From Anoplopoma fimbria (Eukaryota; Chordata; Actinopteri; Perciformes; Anoplopomatidae): 64,000 nucleotides of DNA. Below, piece after piece: positions 26,727-38,257 of the stretch. Where the stretch lies: the NCBI RefSeq assembly GCF_027596085.1, contig NC_072471.1:10976358-11040357 (forward strand). Reading direction: 5' to 3'. The notes under the pieces were generated by a model, which saw only the letters and a program-made list of their open reading frames with translations, searched no databases and was not told where the DNA came from. How positions within the stretch are numbered: position 1 is the stretch's first letter; every line of letters starts with the position of its first letter. Both the position numbers and the translations under genes were made by a program.

Positions 26727-29123
26727 CTGTCTACGTTAAAACAGCTCGGTCCAGCTCAGCCTCATGCACCTGACACTCCCCGAGTTAAGTATAACATGAT
26801 TGAGTTGCACGATGTCATGCTGAGCAGCCTCACTGTTTTTCATATTCGTTACCCCTTTGTCATAGCTGCACAAGGCCATCGTTATCCGTCAACAAGATTC
26901 AGAAACCTACCCATAACTGAAAGAGATGCATTTTTTTGAGCTGCAAGTGAGATTTGGTTTCATGCAGTTTGTGCATGGCGTACCACAGGTGTCCCAGACT
27001 TATGGAAATCTGGAATAAGCAAAGAAGCGAGACAACAACAAACAACAAACAACAAAGCAGAATATGGGGAAGGGAAAGCAACGCTCATTGATTAAAATAA
27101 GATAAACATCTGAGGTTAGTTAACTCTGCGATTTTAAGGTAAACTGTCGTATGGTAGGGAATAGATAAGACTCCAAGCTGGAAAAGAAGCAGTGTGCCTT
27201 ACAACTATGGGGAAACTTAGATTTCAAAATAATATGGAAATCTGACAGAAATGTAAACATGGGTTGGGAAGCGGAACTGGAGAGATTGCACCTGAAGTGA
27301 AGTTACACCGACAGTGAAAACAAAGTGTGGCGGGAACGTCACATGCTTCAATGATGGAGCCAATGTCTTCTGCACAGGCACGCCTCCACCTGGGTGGATT
27401 TGTAGTTCCACTTGATCTCCAGCAGAGGGAGACAAAGCTTGAACTCAAAATCTTTTCCTAAAAGTTTTGTCGGCTGCTGATGACTCCAAAGACAAGACGC
27501 AGAGAACACGAGGGCGACAGAGGGGTTGCCCCAACGCATGTCTCAATACAAAAGGATGTCATATAGCTGTACTGTTTTAATAAGTCGTGCACATATATGG
27601 GGTTGTGCCTGGTAATTAAAGTAACAGAAGCAAAGTGGAGCAGGTCAGATAATTATATTTGAAAAAAAAAAAAATCAACCAAACAACTTCAACAATCAAA
27701 TAATCTGCCGGAACAATGCCAACACAAAGCCCCTGTGTGCATTAAAAGACAAAAGGTCAGCTAGCTGTGGGAGCACTGGGAAATGAAATACTTGTGCAAG
27801 GTAACAGCTGTGTAAATCATGTTATCACATTGGCATGGCGCCGAACACAGAGAGCATCATTGTGATTAGGAGGAGTTTATGCAGAGAATTAAAACAACTC
27901 AAAATGTGAAGTTTTGGTGCAAGTTTTAGACCTCGGTAACAAGTCAATTGTCACATGAAACAATCTGCTTTAAGGATCAATGAAGAACTGTGCAATAAAA
28001 TGACAGCAGCGGCGACTTGCAATGACGGAGACAAAGACCAATGGAGCTGATTGTCACATGAAGGAGAGCAGACAGTGGAACGTAAACACACGTGGGTAAT
28101 GAACGCATACTATATTCAGGAGACTATATTCTACACAGGGTCTGACACCACAAACCACAGTTGCATCAAACTGTGTGTGTAGGGTGAAGACACAGGAGAG
28201 ATGCTACAGGTGGGAGACAGATTTGTGGACTTTATCCTCGAACCATTCCAGATCTCAGGTCTGCCTTGTAGGGGGTTTAACTAAAATGATGACACAATTA
28301 ATTTAGGAGGAACCATTAAGATAAAATAATTTAAATTCGAGCAAAATTAAGAGCAGGGATATTAATGCATTATGCACCTTCCCAGGTTCTATTTTTATCA
28401 GGGAGGGAGATTAACACTGGCCATTAACTATAATGGGAAATTAGGACTTTGACCGGAAAGTCTGTCTACCCTACCGAAAAAATGAAGTCAGGAAAGAACC
28501 TCATTTAAACGTTGTATTCCTTTAGCTAACAAAAATAATGTCAATTTCAAATTCAAGTGGACTCATCCCTCTATTACCCCTACTACTCTCAAAGCAATCA
28601 TCTATGAGGGGTTTGCATGCTCTCCTCATGTTGGTAGGACTTTCCCTCCACTGTGTAAAGACATCGAGCTCTTCGTTGGTCTTAGCTGTGAGTGTGAGCT
28701 TGAGTGAAATCGATGCTCTTGTGTGATAGTCGTTTATGCCCTGTGGCCCCTGATGACCTGTTGAGGGTGTTTATCAGCGTTTCCCACTAATGTGTGCTGA
28801 TATAGAATCTAGCACCCTGTCACACCAATGAGCAGGTACTAAAAAAAAAAACATATCGATCCGAAATGTCATCAAACAGATTTGTTGGAAATGAAAACCT
28901 TTGTGCATTAACAAGCGTCTCAGTGACTTTTGCAGGATTCAATGGGCCTCATGCAAGAAAATGGTTGACTTCTTATCCTAAACCTCTCCCACTTTTTCTG
29001 TGAGTTTTTTCTCATGCGAGCGTTCCTGGTCGTATTCACCAAACTGTCGTGCACAAACTTGTCGTTGCTCGTTTCGGTCTGATGAATGTCACCTGTTCAT
29101 GAGAAAGTGTGATCTCGTGAGAT

Positions 29124-29126
<3 letters not shown>

Positions 29127-29157
<31 letters not shown>
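29127..29157. repeat. (ATC)10 microsatellite
   Basis: Read in one plus frame it spells polyhistidine; there is no sign of a real gene. Confidence 0.95.
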
Positions 29158-29158
<1 letters not shown>

Positions 29159-31735
29159 AATCAAAAACCTTACCGAACTTTCCCACCGGGAGGTTAAAGT
29201 CCTGCTGTCAGAAAACAGCAGACGAAAACATTACAAAATTTAGCAGTGTCAGTCGTCATATTAGGACACCGCTTTGTTGTTAAGAATATTTAGTTTATTG
29301 TGAAACACAAAAAAAAAAGTACAGCTGCCAACATGTTTTCGGAGCACTGCTATAAAAGGTCATGTGACAATCACAGAGTGACTACACAAGAGAATATTAT
29401 AGCCTACAGCAGGTGATTTACACTGTCGGATGCAACAGAGTATGACACAGGATAGCGACCTGTATAAAGAGCCTGAGGCAGCTTTTGGAGTGGATTTTAC
29501 TAGTGCAATATATATAAAGCTCAACCTACTACGCAGCAGGGGGGAGTAGTGTCCGGTTTGAGGACCTCTGAATTGCGTCTCTCCTCTATTCAGATGATCT
29601 GGTTTTGTCCGCTTCACCAGACTGTGACCTCCAGTAAGCGCTGAGCTGGTTTGCAGCAGCAGAGTGTGACGGTCGGGATGAGAGGCAGCACCTCCGAGTC
29701 TGAGGCCATGGTCCTTTGCCGGAGAAAAATGGATTGCTCCATCTAGGTTGGTACTGAGTTACCGCTCCATGCGAGGGAGTTCATGTACTCGGGGGTCTTG
29801 TTCATGAGTAAAGGGTATAAATATCTTAAATAAATTTGAATTTCATATTAAAACTCACTAAATGTAATCAGATTGAGGCCTTTTCGAGACAAACAAGAGC
29901 TTTTCCCCCAGTAAAGAAAGGCTTCTGTACATGACTGCACCGTTTCATACCTTAAGAGAAAAATTCAGAGTATGCGGAAATCGTTGAATGCCACAGCTTC
30001 TCTTAAATCACTTGTAACCTGCTGTTTTAGAACACATCTGTTTGTACGAGTGTTTTTTTTTTTTGCATGAAGTCCAATGACTGCATGGAGAGATTAGAAA
30101 TGACACAAGTCACAATCAACACCAGAAAAAGTTACTTTGCTGCCTTGGTTTACATCTACAGTGCCATTTAAAGTGTAATCAGCTGCTAGGTTGTCTTGGG
30201 ATTGCGAGTCTTATTTGAGTGTGCGATGGCACCAAGAAGGTTGCAAATCCCAACCCAAGACAAACAAACAGTCTAATTGCTTTGTTGAGAAGTGTTTCAT
30301 AAAAACCTGACAAGCAGCAGCCTGCCGGTGCTGACCGGGGCTTAAAAACCCCAGTGTGGAGCGCCGTGTGACAAACGCACACAACACTTTCTTCATGCAC
30401 TTCCAGAGAGACTATATGTACTACAAAAGGTTTAGAAAAAAACACATTTAGCCACACAAATGCACCAATAATACACTCACACACCAACACGAGGGACTCT
30501 CCGGTTTCCGTAGCAACAGACAGACGTGGTTGTGAAGTAGTGACTCCTGTTCTGACTCAGATAATGAGATCGAAGGTTTTCCTGGGCTCAAACCGAGGAT
30601 GGTTTTCATCCGTGGACCAACCCCTCAGTCTACACTCACTGCTTAGTACAGGATGCTACGGGAAATTCAAGATGTATTCTATTTCTATGCAAATATCAAC
30701 TCATTCTACACTAAATGCCAAAACATGCCTACTAGTCAATTGAACATCAATCATATTCTGCTCCAAACTTATTATTTTTTTGTTGTTAAATACTTGGAAA
30801 GCAGTGTTTATTGATGTCCTGACCTTTGATTTGAAGAATCAACACATCCACACAACAACCGCAGCAAAAACAACATTGTTCTGGATATCCAATGATGTGC
30901 TTTTGGAAATGTGAGGAAGGACATAATTCCCTGTTCTACTGTAGGTGAAAGACCAACTTTATAGAGATCAATGAAAAAAGAACCTGATTTGAAAACGACC
31001 CTTCCTTCCTCCGCTCTATAGCACGTGATGGACAACTGTTGATGAGCAGGGCAACGCTGGACCAATAGCTAATACTACTTTAAAAAAAAAAAAAAAAAAA
31101 AAAAAGATGAATTATACGAGCCTGTATGAAATGAATGGTTGAGATGTGACTGAATGCCTGGGGCACTTTAAAAATAAAAAACATCAGACTGACAATCCTG
31201 AAAACTAGTTATTTAAGGCTCCAAAACGAGGCATTATATTCTCCTCAGCTACACACAATTATCACCCTGAACAGAATGACAGCTACCTGGTAACTGACCC
31301 GGCTTCATGACTCACTCCATCAGTAGCCAGTTAACTAAATCTATAAAATCTTTTATAGTCCGTACTCAAGTTGTTTTTCCACATACTAACCCTTCTGAGC
31401 AACAATACTACTTCCTTAGCTCAGTATTTCACAGATGCACCTGATGATATCTCCTCCAGTGTTACATACTTTAGAAGCAAATGTGTTTAAGTTCCATCTC
31501 CAGTGATAATCCATGGTAAATTCTGTTTATGCCAACCAGAAATCAATTTGCCAAAGCGCCTCACTTTTTGGGAACGTCTCTTATTTTAGGAGGCAAATCC
31601 CTGTTTGCCCTCTCAGAGGCAACAAATGAGCTAAATCCATGTCAGAACAGCACAACTTTTCTCTTCCTCGGAGCCTCAGCCTCTTTGGCGCCTACCCCGC
31701 AAAGAAACATTAGCATCATGTTTCATTGTGTGAGA

Positions 31736-31738
<3 letters not shown>

Positions 31739-31805
<67 letters not shown>
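31739..31805. repeat. (TA)21(CA)12 compound microsatellite
   Basis: A TA array runs directly into CA. Confidence 0.97.
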
Positions 31806-32242
31806 TGTATGCGTATATGCATGTATGCTTTAAATGTCTGTGTGGATCTAGAGCCAACAGATGTGTGCCTGCAATCTCCACTGCCGTCTCAGTTATTTCC
31901 GATGTGTGGAGGTGGTCTGACAGGACTTCCTCCTAATTGAGGGACACACACCACACTCACTGACACGATGCCGACTACTGGCCGACGCACCAGGGATACC
32001 ACCTGACCACGACGTAGGATGGGAACAATGACGCGGCCTACTGACAGAGTTCCCATGCGCTCACAGATGTGCTTTTTCTCTGAGCACCATATCACTGAAT
32101 GGTAGAGTCCCTGTTCTGTGGCTCGGACCTTTTACCTTCTTACTTCTGGTTCTCCTAAAGTTGGAGATCTAGGAAACGAAGCTGTTGTACTCAGTCTCCT
32201 TTTAATTGTCGGCATATCAAGTTATACATGACAAAAATAACA

Positions 32243-32284
<42 letters not shown>

Positions 32285-32844
32285 GCATTCAATAAAATAA
32301 CACTGCAGCTTATCAGAGCCCAACTAAACATGAATCAGTTGAGCTGTTTCCAAATCAGGCATTTTAAAAACTAAACGACCACCACATGTTTTCCAGAGGT
32401 ATCAACATCCAAATTTTACACCAAGACTTTACTCTCACCCACGTGAGTCTGACAAGTCCGGGCTTTTTGAAATTCACCGCATGCGTCAAATAGCACTTGA
32501 GAATGTTAGATAATGCTTAACTTAGCTGACTGACGTATTTGACAACTGTAAAAAAAGATATATGAGGCATAAATAAAATGCCACTGACTTGAGGAAATTG
32601 TCAGAGGCAGAAAACCCTATATTGACTTTTAAATATGATTGTCTGCTGGTGAATGTAACGTCCCATGTGACAACAATAATGGGCATGTGCTTATGAGCAC
32701 AACAACAACAACAACAACAACATGTGATCTCATGTACAAACACGCACCAGGTGTGCATGACATTTCCGGTGCAGGAATATCACACCACTGTATTAGGAGA
32801 ACTCCCACATATTAATCACTGTGGGTTGCACACACACACACACA

Positions 32845-32894
32845 AATTACACACATATGCATGCAGAGTTGTGTGCATGCATATGTGTGTAATT
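32845..32894. repeat. Perfect 21-bp hairpin, 8-nt loop
   Basis: The arms 32845-32865 and 32874-32894 are exact complements, rich in alternating purine-pyrimidine (ATATGCATGCA). The loop is GAGTTGTG. A direct duplication of AATTCGATTG follows at 32891-32910. Confidence 0.95.
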
Positions 32895-34482
32895 CGATTG
32901 AATTCGATTGTCTCCGATTAAAAACATATGCCGTTTTAAGGTCTGCAATAAGCTACATGAGCTTGTTTTTCTGTGATAACTTTCATCACCCTATCAAGCC
33001 AGAACACACTTGGTGGCAGGACAGCAGGTATCATAACACATCGATTTGGCACAATTTGCTATTGGATCTTCAAAATCAGATATGAAAGGAAACTTCTGCA
33101 CAATTCATGAGGTCTTGATTCAAAAGCAGAGAAAAAGCATATCGGAGCAACGTAAAAGGGACGCAGCAGCCATGTGTGGAGAAGGAACACCGACACGGAG
33201 GTATATGGATGGGAGGCGCATAATGGACATTTTCAGGCCAGGTGTGAATGAGCAGCTTTAAAACCCAAACCTTCAAAGTCACATGTGAATGTATAATCTA
33301 GCACGATATATGGTGATGTCAGCATGAAAAGGCAGCATTTCCTGTGATGTACAAAGATTATATAAAAAGTGAGAATCTCTCACTGTATTAACTAACTGGT
33401 GAGTGAGCAATCAAAATATATGACCGCAGCTTCCTGACTGGCAGATAACAAGACTTACAGCCTGATTGGATAACTACTGTAGTTGACTTGCTTATTGACT
33501 GGCTGACACATATTTTCTGGTCTACTGACTGGGTTGATATCCTAATGTCTGTCTCTCTGTTTACCCCACTGACTGGTTGTACGAGCGACAGGATAATGGG
33601 TTTGTTGACAGACTTAACTTAGCACACTGGTTTGATAAGCTGACTCGGCGGCTGAACACAGCGCTACATCATTACACTGACTGAATCAGACAGTGGCATC
33701 ATTGAACTGTTGCAGTCATCAGTCACTCTGGTACAAACCAACGACACCTGGGAAACTTTTATCAGTGAAGAGAGCGAGGCAGTCTTTGCCGCTGGAGGAC
33801 AAGGACAGGCAAATCTCAGGTTACTGAAGCCCACAAGTCTCATGAGATGACAGGAGGCCAGCTGAGGTCAAAAGACGAACGGGGTGAACGCTTACAATAT
33901 TGTAAATATGGAACGACATACACGTCAAATATTTAAAATAAAAACAGGCAAATTCCGGTTACTTCAGGCCAATCTGTCTTTCCATTGTACGTTCGTTCCC
34001 TTATAACCCACTTTGTTATCTACACTCATGTCCTAGTTACCCATTCATATTCCTCCTCAAGGTTAGACTGGCCATCTTTGTTGTGTCAGAAATGTGCCGT
34101 AGCGTTAAGTTGGTGATGAACCTAATGTGAACTGATGAATTAACTTTACACCACCATGTACAGTAGAGCTATCTCTACATCTGAATTTAGACTGAGCCGT
34201 GTCCTCTGTCAATATGCAATGCAAAATAAAGTTTCCAGTCAAACAACTATAGCCATAAATAAAAAGCCACATGCAGGTTCCAAATTGCACCAGTGAACCT
34301 AAACTTAAACCTTAGGTTATCATATATTTAAAAAAAAAAAATAGCAGGGCTGCCTCCTGGGCTGAATCTCTCGCTGAGAGAACATATTTCAGAGGTGCAG
34401 GTAGCAATCTCTATTCCTTGATTTGGTTTGAACTGCACCTGTAACATTAGTGGATACACTGCCTGACTGCACATGCAGCCTT

Positions 34483-34594
34483 CCATCTTCTGTAACCGCT
34501 TATCCAGTTAAGGGTCGGGGGTGCTGGAGCCGATCCCAGCTGTCAATGGCGAAGGCAGGGTCCACCCTGGACAGGTCGCCAGCCTATCACAGGG
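34483..34594 (+). mobile_element. RTE-like LINE 3' fragment with flanking direct repeats
   Basis: It contains CTTCTGTAACCGCTTATCCA, GGTGCTGGAGCCGATCCCAG and CACCCTGGACAGGTCGCCAG, a widely dispersed vertebrate/fish non-LTR retrotransposon end. The 11-mer CATGCAGCCTT occurs at both edges (34472-34482 and 34595-34605), consistent with a target-site duplication. The family name is from memory and less certain than the repeat call. Confidence 0.75.
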
Positions 34595-35676
34595 CATGCA
34601 GCCTTATTTTTTTTTAATCAAAGCACAGGAAGTGGAAACGATCATCTAAATTTCAAAAAACAAAGTGCATGGAAATATATAGCATAGCCACAAATAAAAT
34701 GATTAGGCAGGATAGAATGACGTCTAACTCAATTCAATTGCACAAATAAATAAAAAAAAGCTATATATGTGCACTATTTGAGTATACTTTATTGCAATAC
34801 TCGCACAATACCGCAGTCTAACATAATGAAAAATATTGTCATATGTCATATTCTCTGACATATGACAGCATGTATATGTAAACGCTTACCATTCGCTACT
34901 TTACATCACACCAAGAAGTGCGAGTGCGTTCCCAACCGACCGGGATGATCGATCAGATATAAATAACATCTTTCCTCCTCAACATGTTCCTATACATGCT
35001 CTCCTTGCTGGATGATTCTGCCCTTTTGTAGTTCGAGATTTCCAAGACTTTGTGCCTGGTGAGTAAGTTGGATGGAGCCATGCGCAGTGCCCAAAAAGCG
35101 CAACAGCAACACAGAAAACCTCCCTGGACACAAACGCCCTGCTCATCTCCATACTGTGGATGCAGCGTGTATCCAGGGTCCGAAAACACAAATACACATG
35201 TGCGCTGTTAGCGAAAGATGCACGGTCAGATCACGACCCGGTGGACAGGCGTTTACAGCCACATGCACCGAGCACCGTGAGGGAGAGACCTCCTCTCCGG
35301 CTGGCCTTGAACCAGTGCGTGTGTCCGCATCCACTTACGCATCCCGGGCAGCGCGAGGACGAGGACACGCGACCATCTCCGGTAAACCGCGCGATCTTCC
35401 GCGTTGATACGGAATCCCGGAGTCGGAGCACAACTGGAGAGTGGAGGCGCACGGGTCCGTGTCTATTGGTCCCCTTTCAGCTGGGGCAGCGTCACGCACA
35501 CATATACACACACACGCACGCACACACGCACGCACAGTCTCCATTTGCAACTCCATCGCCCCCCATGGGCGTGCGAGGCCGCGGGCTGTGACGCAAATGG
35601 CACTGGGTGATTTGCGGATGACATCTCCTCCTAATTCCGCGTCGCCGCCTCGGGGACTGGTCCAAATCACGAGATA

Positions 35677-35678
<2 letters not shown>

Positions 35679-35722
<44 letters not shown>
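35679..35722. repeat. (CA)22 in CpG-rich zone
   Basis: 44 bp uninterrupted. Confidence 0.97.
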
Positions 35723-35733
<11 letters not shown>

Positions 35734-35978
35734 TCCATCCGATGGCGGATGAGCGGCTCTCTCTACGGGGGATGCGGTTGCATAACTCAGGAAACTTAAT
35801 AAAAAAAAAAAAAAATGTGCACGGAGCGAAGGATGTGTCGGTGTGGTGGTGTCCACGGCTGACGGGGTCGCCGTGTGTTTGGATGGGGGTGGTGATGGCC
35901 TGCGCCGTGACACCCAAGCACCGCGATCAGTCCCCGACTTTTGGCCACAGGAGGAACCGGGCAGAGCGTCCACACACC

Positions 35979-35981
<3 letters not shown>

Positions 35982-36051
<70 letters not shown>
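35982..36051. repeat. (CA)35 in CpG-rich zone
   Basis: 70 bp uninterrupted. Confidence 0.97.
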
Positions 36052-36052
<1 letters not shown>

Positions 36053-36227
36053 GATGGCCTGTCTGTGTGGATGTGTGTGTGGCTAGGACGCATGCACGTA
36101 GCTGCCGGGGGGAGACAGGACAGCCGGTGTGGGACTTAGGACCGCATTCACAGGCCATAAAGGGCCCGCATGAATACTATTGTGCTCTTTTATCCAAGAG
36201 TCCCCAACTATTTACAAAAGGTTGGCC

Positions 36228-36228
<1 letters not shown>

Positions 36229-36272
<44 letters not shown>
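36229..36272. repeat. (AC)22 in CpG-rich zone
   Basis: 44 bp uninterrupted. Confidence 0.97.
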
Positions 36273-36276
<4 letters not shown>

Positions 36277-36645
36277 AAATATCGCGGCGAAATGGTGGCG
36301 GCGGTTACAGCAGCTGCTCTGCGCAAAAGCGGGCACACACACAATCGTTGCGCAGCGCCGGACTTCCCCAGTTTTGTGCAAACTATGTGGTTCGTCCTCA
36401 GGACTTTCATTCGTCGGTGTCTCTCTCCCAGGCTGTGTGTCCTCGGCTGGCGAGCAGCGGAGCAGCGCGCAGGACAGTCGCCATTCTCATCATGGCACGA
36501 TTTGCATCGCCCCCCATTATTCCCCCTGAAAACCTCCTTTCACACGGTTACATTGTCAGCCCTACGGCCACTATATTGAGCCACAATGGGACAGCTTGAC
36601 TTGATCAAAGGGGGAAGCCAAGTACAAAATGCACCTTTCACGTAA

Positions 36646-36676
<31 letters not shown>

Positions 36677-37243
36677 GCCCCCTCATAAGGATTGCAGCAT
36701 GGCAGGGGAGTGCGGCGTAAAAATGAGCTAACCCGAATAAAACACACACAAAGACAAGGTGCAGTGCTCCCACAAAGACGTCCATCACCACCCCGGTCAT
36801 AACACTAACCCACCCGTGGACATGTGAAGTGGCTTAGAGCCGGCTAGGATGGCCTTATTGTGAAGATAAAACGCTGCGTTTTGCGGCTCCGTGCCACCTT
36901 TTCCAAGAAGCAAGCTTGGCGCACAGGACCGGTGACCCTTTCCATCTTTGCGCGTCCTTCTACCGAGCGAAACCGTCAACTACCTCCTGTTTTGACGATG
37001 TACTGTTAAATATAACACGTTGCAGAAGGCGATGTCACCTTCCGGGGGGATAAAGGCTCACTGTGGAGGCTGCTACAAGTCTCTGAAAGTATCCCTCTCC
37101 CCTCCGCGGCCAGGCAGAAACAAGAGGGCGATGACGCCATTTTCTGCAAAAACAACCATGCTCGGGAAGCCAAAGCAGAAGGAGGTTTAACCCGCTCCGC
37201 AGCGCTCGAGTCCCGCAGAAACGGACTGAAAACAAGTCCTTAC

Positions 37244-37450
37244 CTTTGCAAACGATGGACGGGTGGTGGGGTAGCGTGTTAGTCGAGGTCGAGGCTGCTT
37301 TCGGGGTCCGGAGATTGTTTATTTCGCCTCCCAGCGTCCCCGGTTCACTCTGAACAAGTTCGTCTGCGAGCCGCTGTCTTTGTGCACCCAGAGGAGCCTC
37401 TCAGCACTGAACCGGGCTCTGCGCAAAGGTGCACCCTCTACGTCCAATGC
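37244..37450 (-). other. znf800: Candidate non-coding first exon of znf800 (upper edge approximate)
   Basis: The region is CpG-rich and ends on the minus strand at a good donor, TTTGCAAAG|GTAAGG (37243). The next znf800 exon is at 24811, implying a 12.4-kb first intron. Only the donor and composition support this; the upper limit is a guess. The upstream part overlaps one copy of an inverted duplication (37416-37549). Confidence 0.5.
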
Positions 37451-37549
37451 CAGCTCGAAATGTCGGTGCTTTACGCCGACATTTGGGGGGGAAAAGGGAA
37501 GGATTTGACACCTTGCAATTGAAGAAAAGTTGAATTATTTGCCCAGCTT
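37416..37549 (-). repeat. Inverted duplication, copy at znf800 promoter
   Basis: Read on the minus strand it matches 42501-42631 on the plus strand at roughly 90 percent by eye. It contains a perfect 9-bp palindromic pair (AAATGTCGG...CCGACATTT). Confidence 0.9.
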
Positions 37550-38017
37550 TGAACCAAAAGCTGAGGTTGTAGCACTGATTTATCCCCCCCCCAAAAACGC
37601 GCAACCTTTGAGGACACACAGACCTCTCCACGAGTGTCCAAACGCAACATAACATTTTGGGTTTGGATACACACCCTCCCAAAACTTGATACGTTTTTTT
37701 TGGTGGTTTTTCATCTATTAAAGAAATACTCACAGTAACAATTGTATGACTTAAATAGAAGTGGCATCCAGAACTTTGTGCCCAAAAGTGAGTGGCATTT
37801 ACACAATACAGAAAGATATAGGCCTACACATTTGTCCAGGGCATCACAAAAAAAAAAAAAAAGGATGGACACATTCAACAATGGACCTATTTGGTCATAT
37901 ACTCACTTGTTTAAGACTTCCTGTCCAATTGAAGCATGTGGACACACATGTTGATGGACTATCCCCTCATTAGGATGTGGACATAGAGACAGTCAACATT
38001 TTCAGCTAAATTATTCA

Positions 38018-38018
<1 letters not shown>

Positions 38019-38054
<36 letters not shown>
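38019..38054. repeat. (ATT)12 microsatellite
   Basis: 36 bp uninterrupted. Confidence 0.96.
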
Positions 38055-38055
<1 letters not shown>

Positions 38056-38190
38056 ATAAATGATTCCAGTGTGTTTGTCTCTACACCAACACAAATAACC
38101 ACCGAGTCAATCAATAGTGGACAAAACACACTCATTTTGGCCAATTGTGAATACCATTAATACATATGCACTATTTCTTTTTAAGGTAGG

Positions 38191-38194
<4 letters not shown>

Positions 38195-38254
<60 letters not shown>
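38195..38254. repeat. (TA)30 microsatellite
   Basis: 60 bp uninterrupted; able to extrude as a cruciform. Confidence 0.97.

Positions 38255-38257
<3 letters not shown>

Larger units (their letters stand above)
24812..37243 (-). other. Long first intron of znf800, no coding sequence seen
   Basis: The open frames are short and unconserved in appearance. Landmarks are a CTCF-like site (26713-26726), an ATC array that translates as polyhistidine (29127-29157), poly-A (31082-31105), a TA/CA compound microsatellite (31739-31805), a 21-bp hairpin (32845-32894), an irregular ACTG-rich zone (33370-33690) and an RTE-like LINE fragment (34483-34594). Confidence 0.6.
35050..37450. promoter_or_regulatory. 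CpG-rich region, probable znf800 promoter zone
   Basis: CpG dinucleotides are frequent here (for example around 35210-35420, 35560-35660, 35730-35960, 36270-36480 and 37180-37330), in contrast to the AT-rich spacers on both sides. It lies immediately upstream of the candidate first exon on the minus strand. Three CA arrays and one GA array interrupt it. The open frames through it are driven by these repeats and are not gene-like. Confidence 0.6.

Noticed and set aside
29000..29197. Plus-strand frame with a polyhistidine run
   Set aside because: The histidines come from the ATC microsatellite; the rest is not protein-like.
36292..36579. Plus-strand frame starting MVAAVTAAALRKSG after a purine-type Kozak context
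   Set aside because: It has no homology I recognise, no donor in a sensible place, and lies among repeats in a CpG-rich region where open frames are expected.
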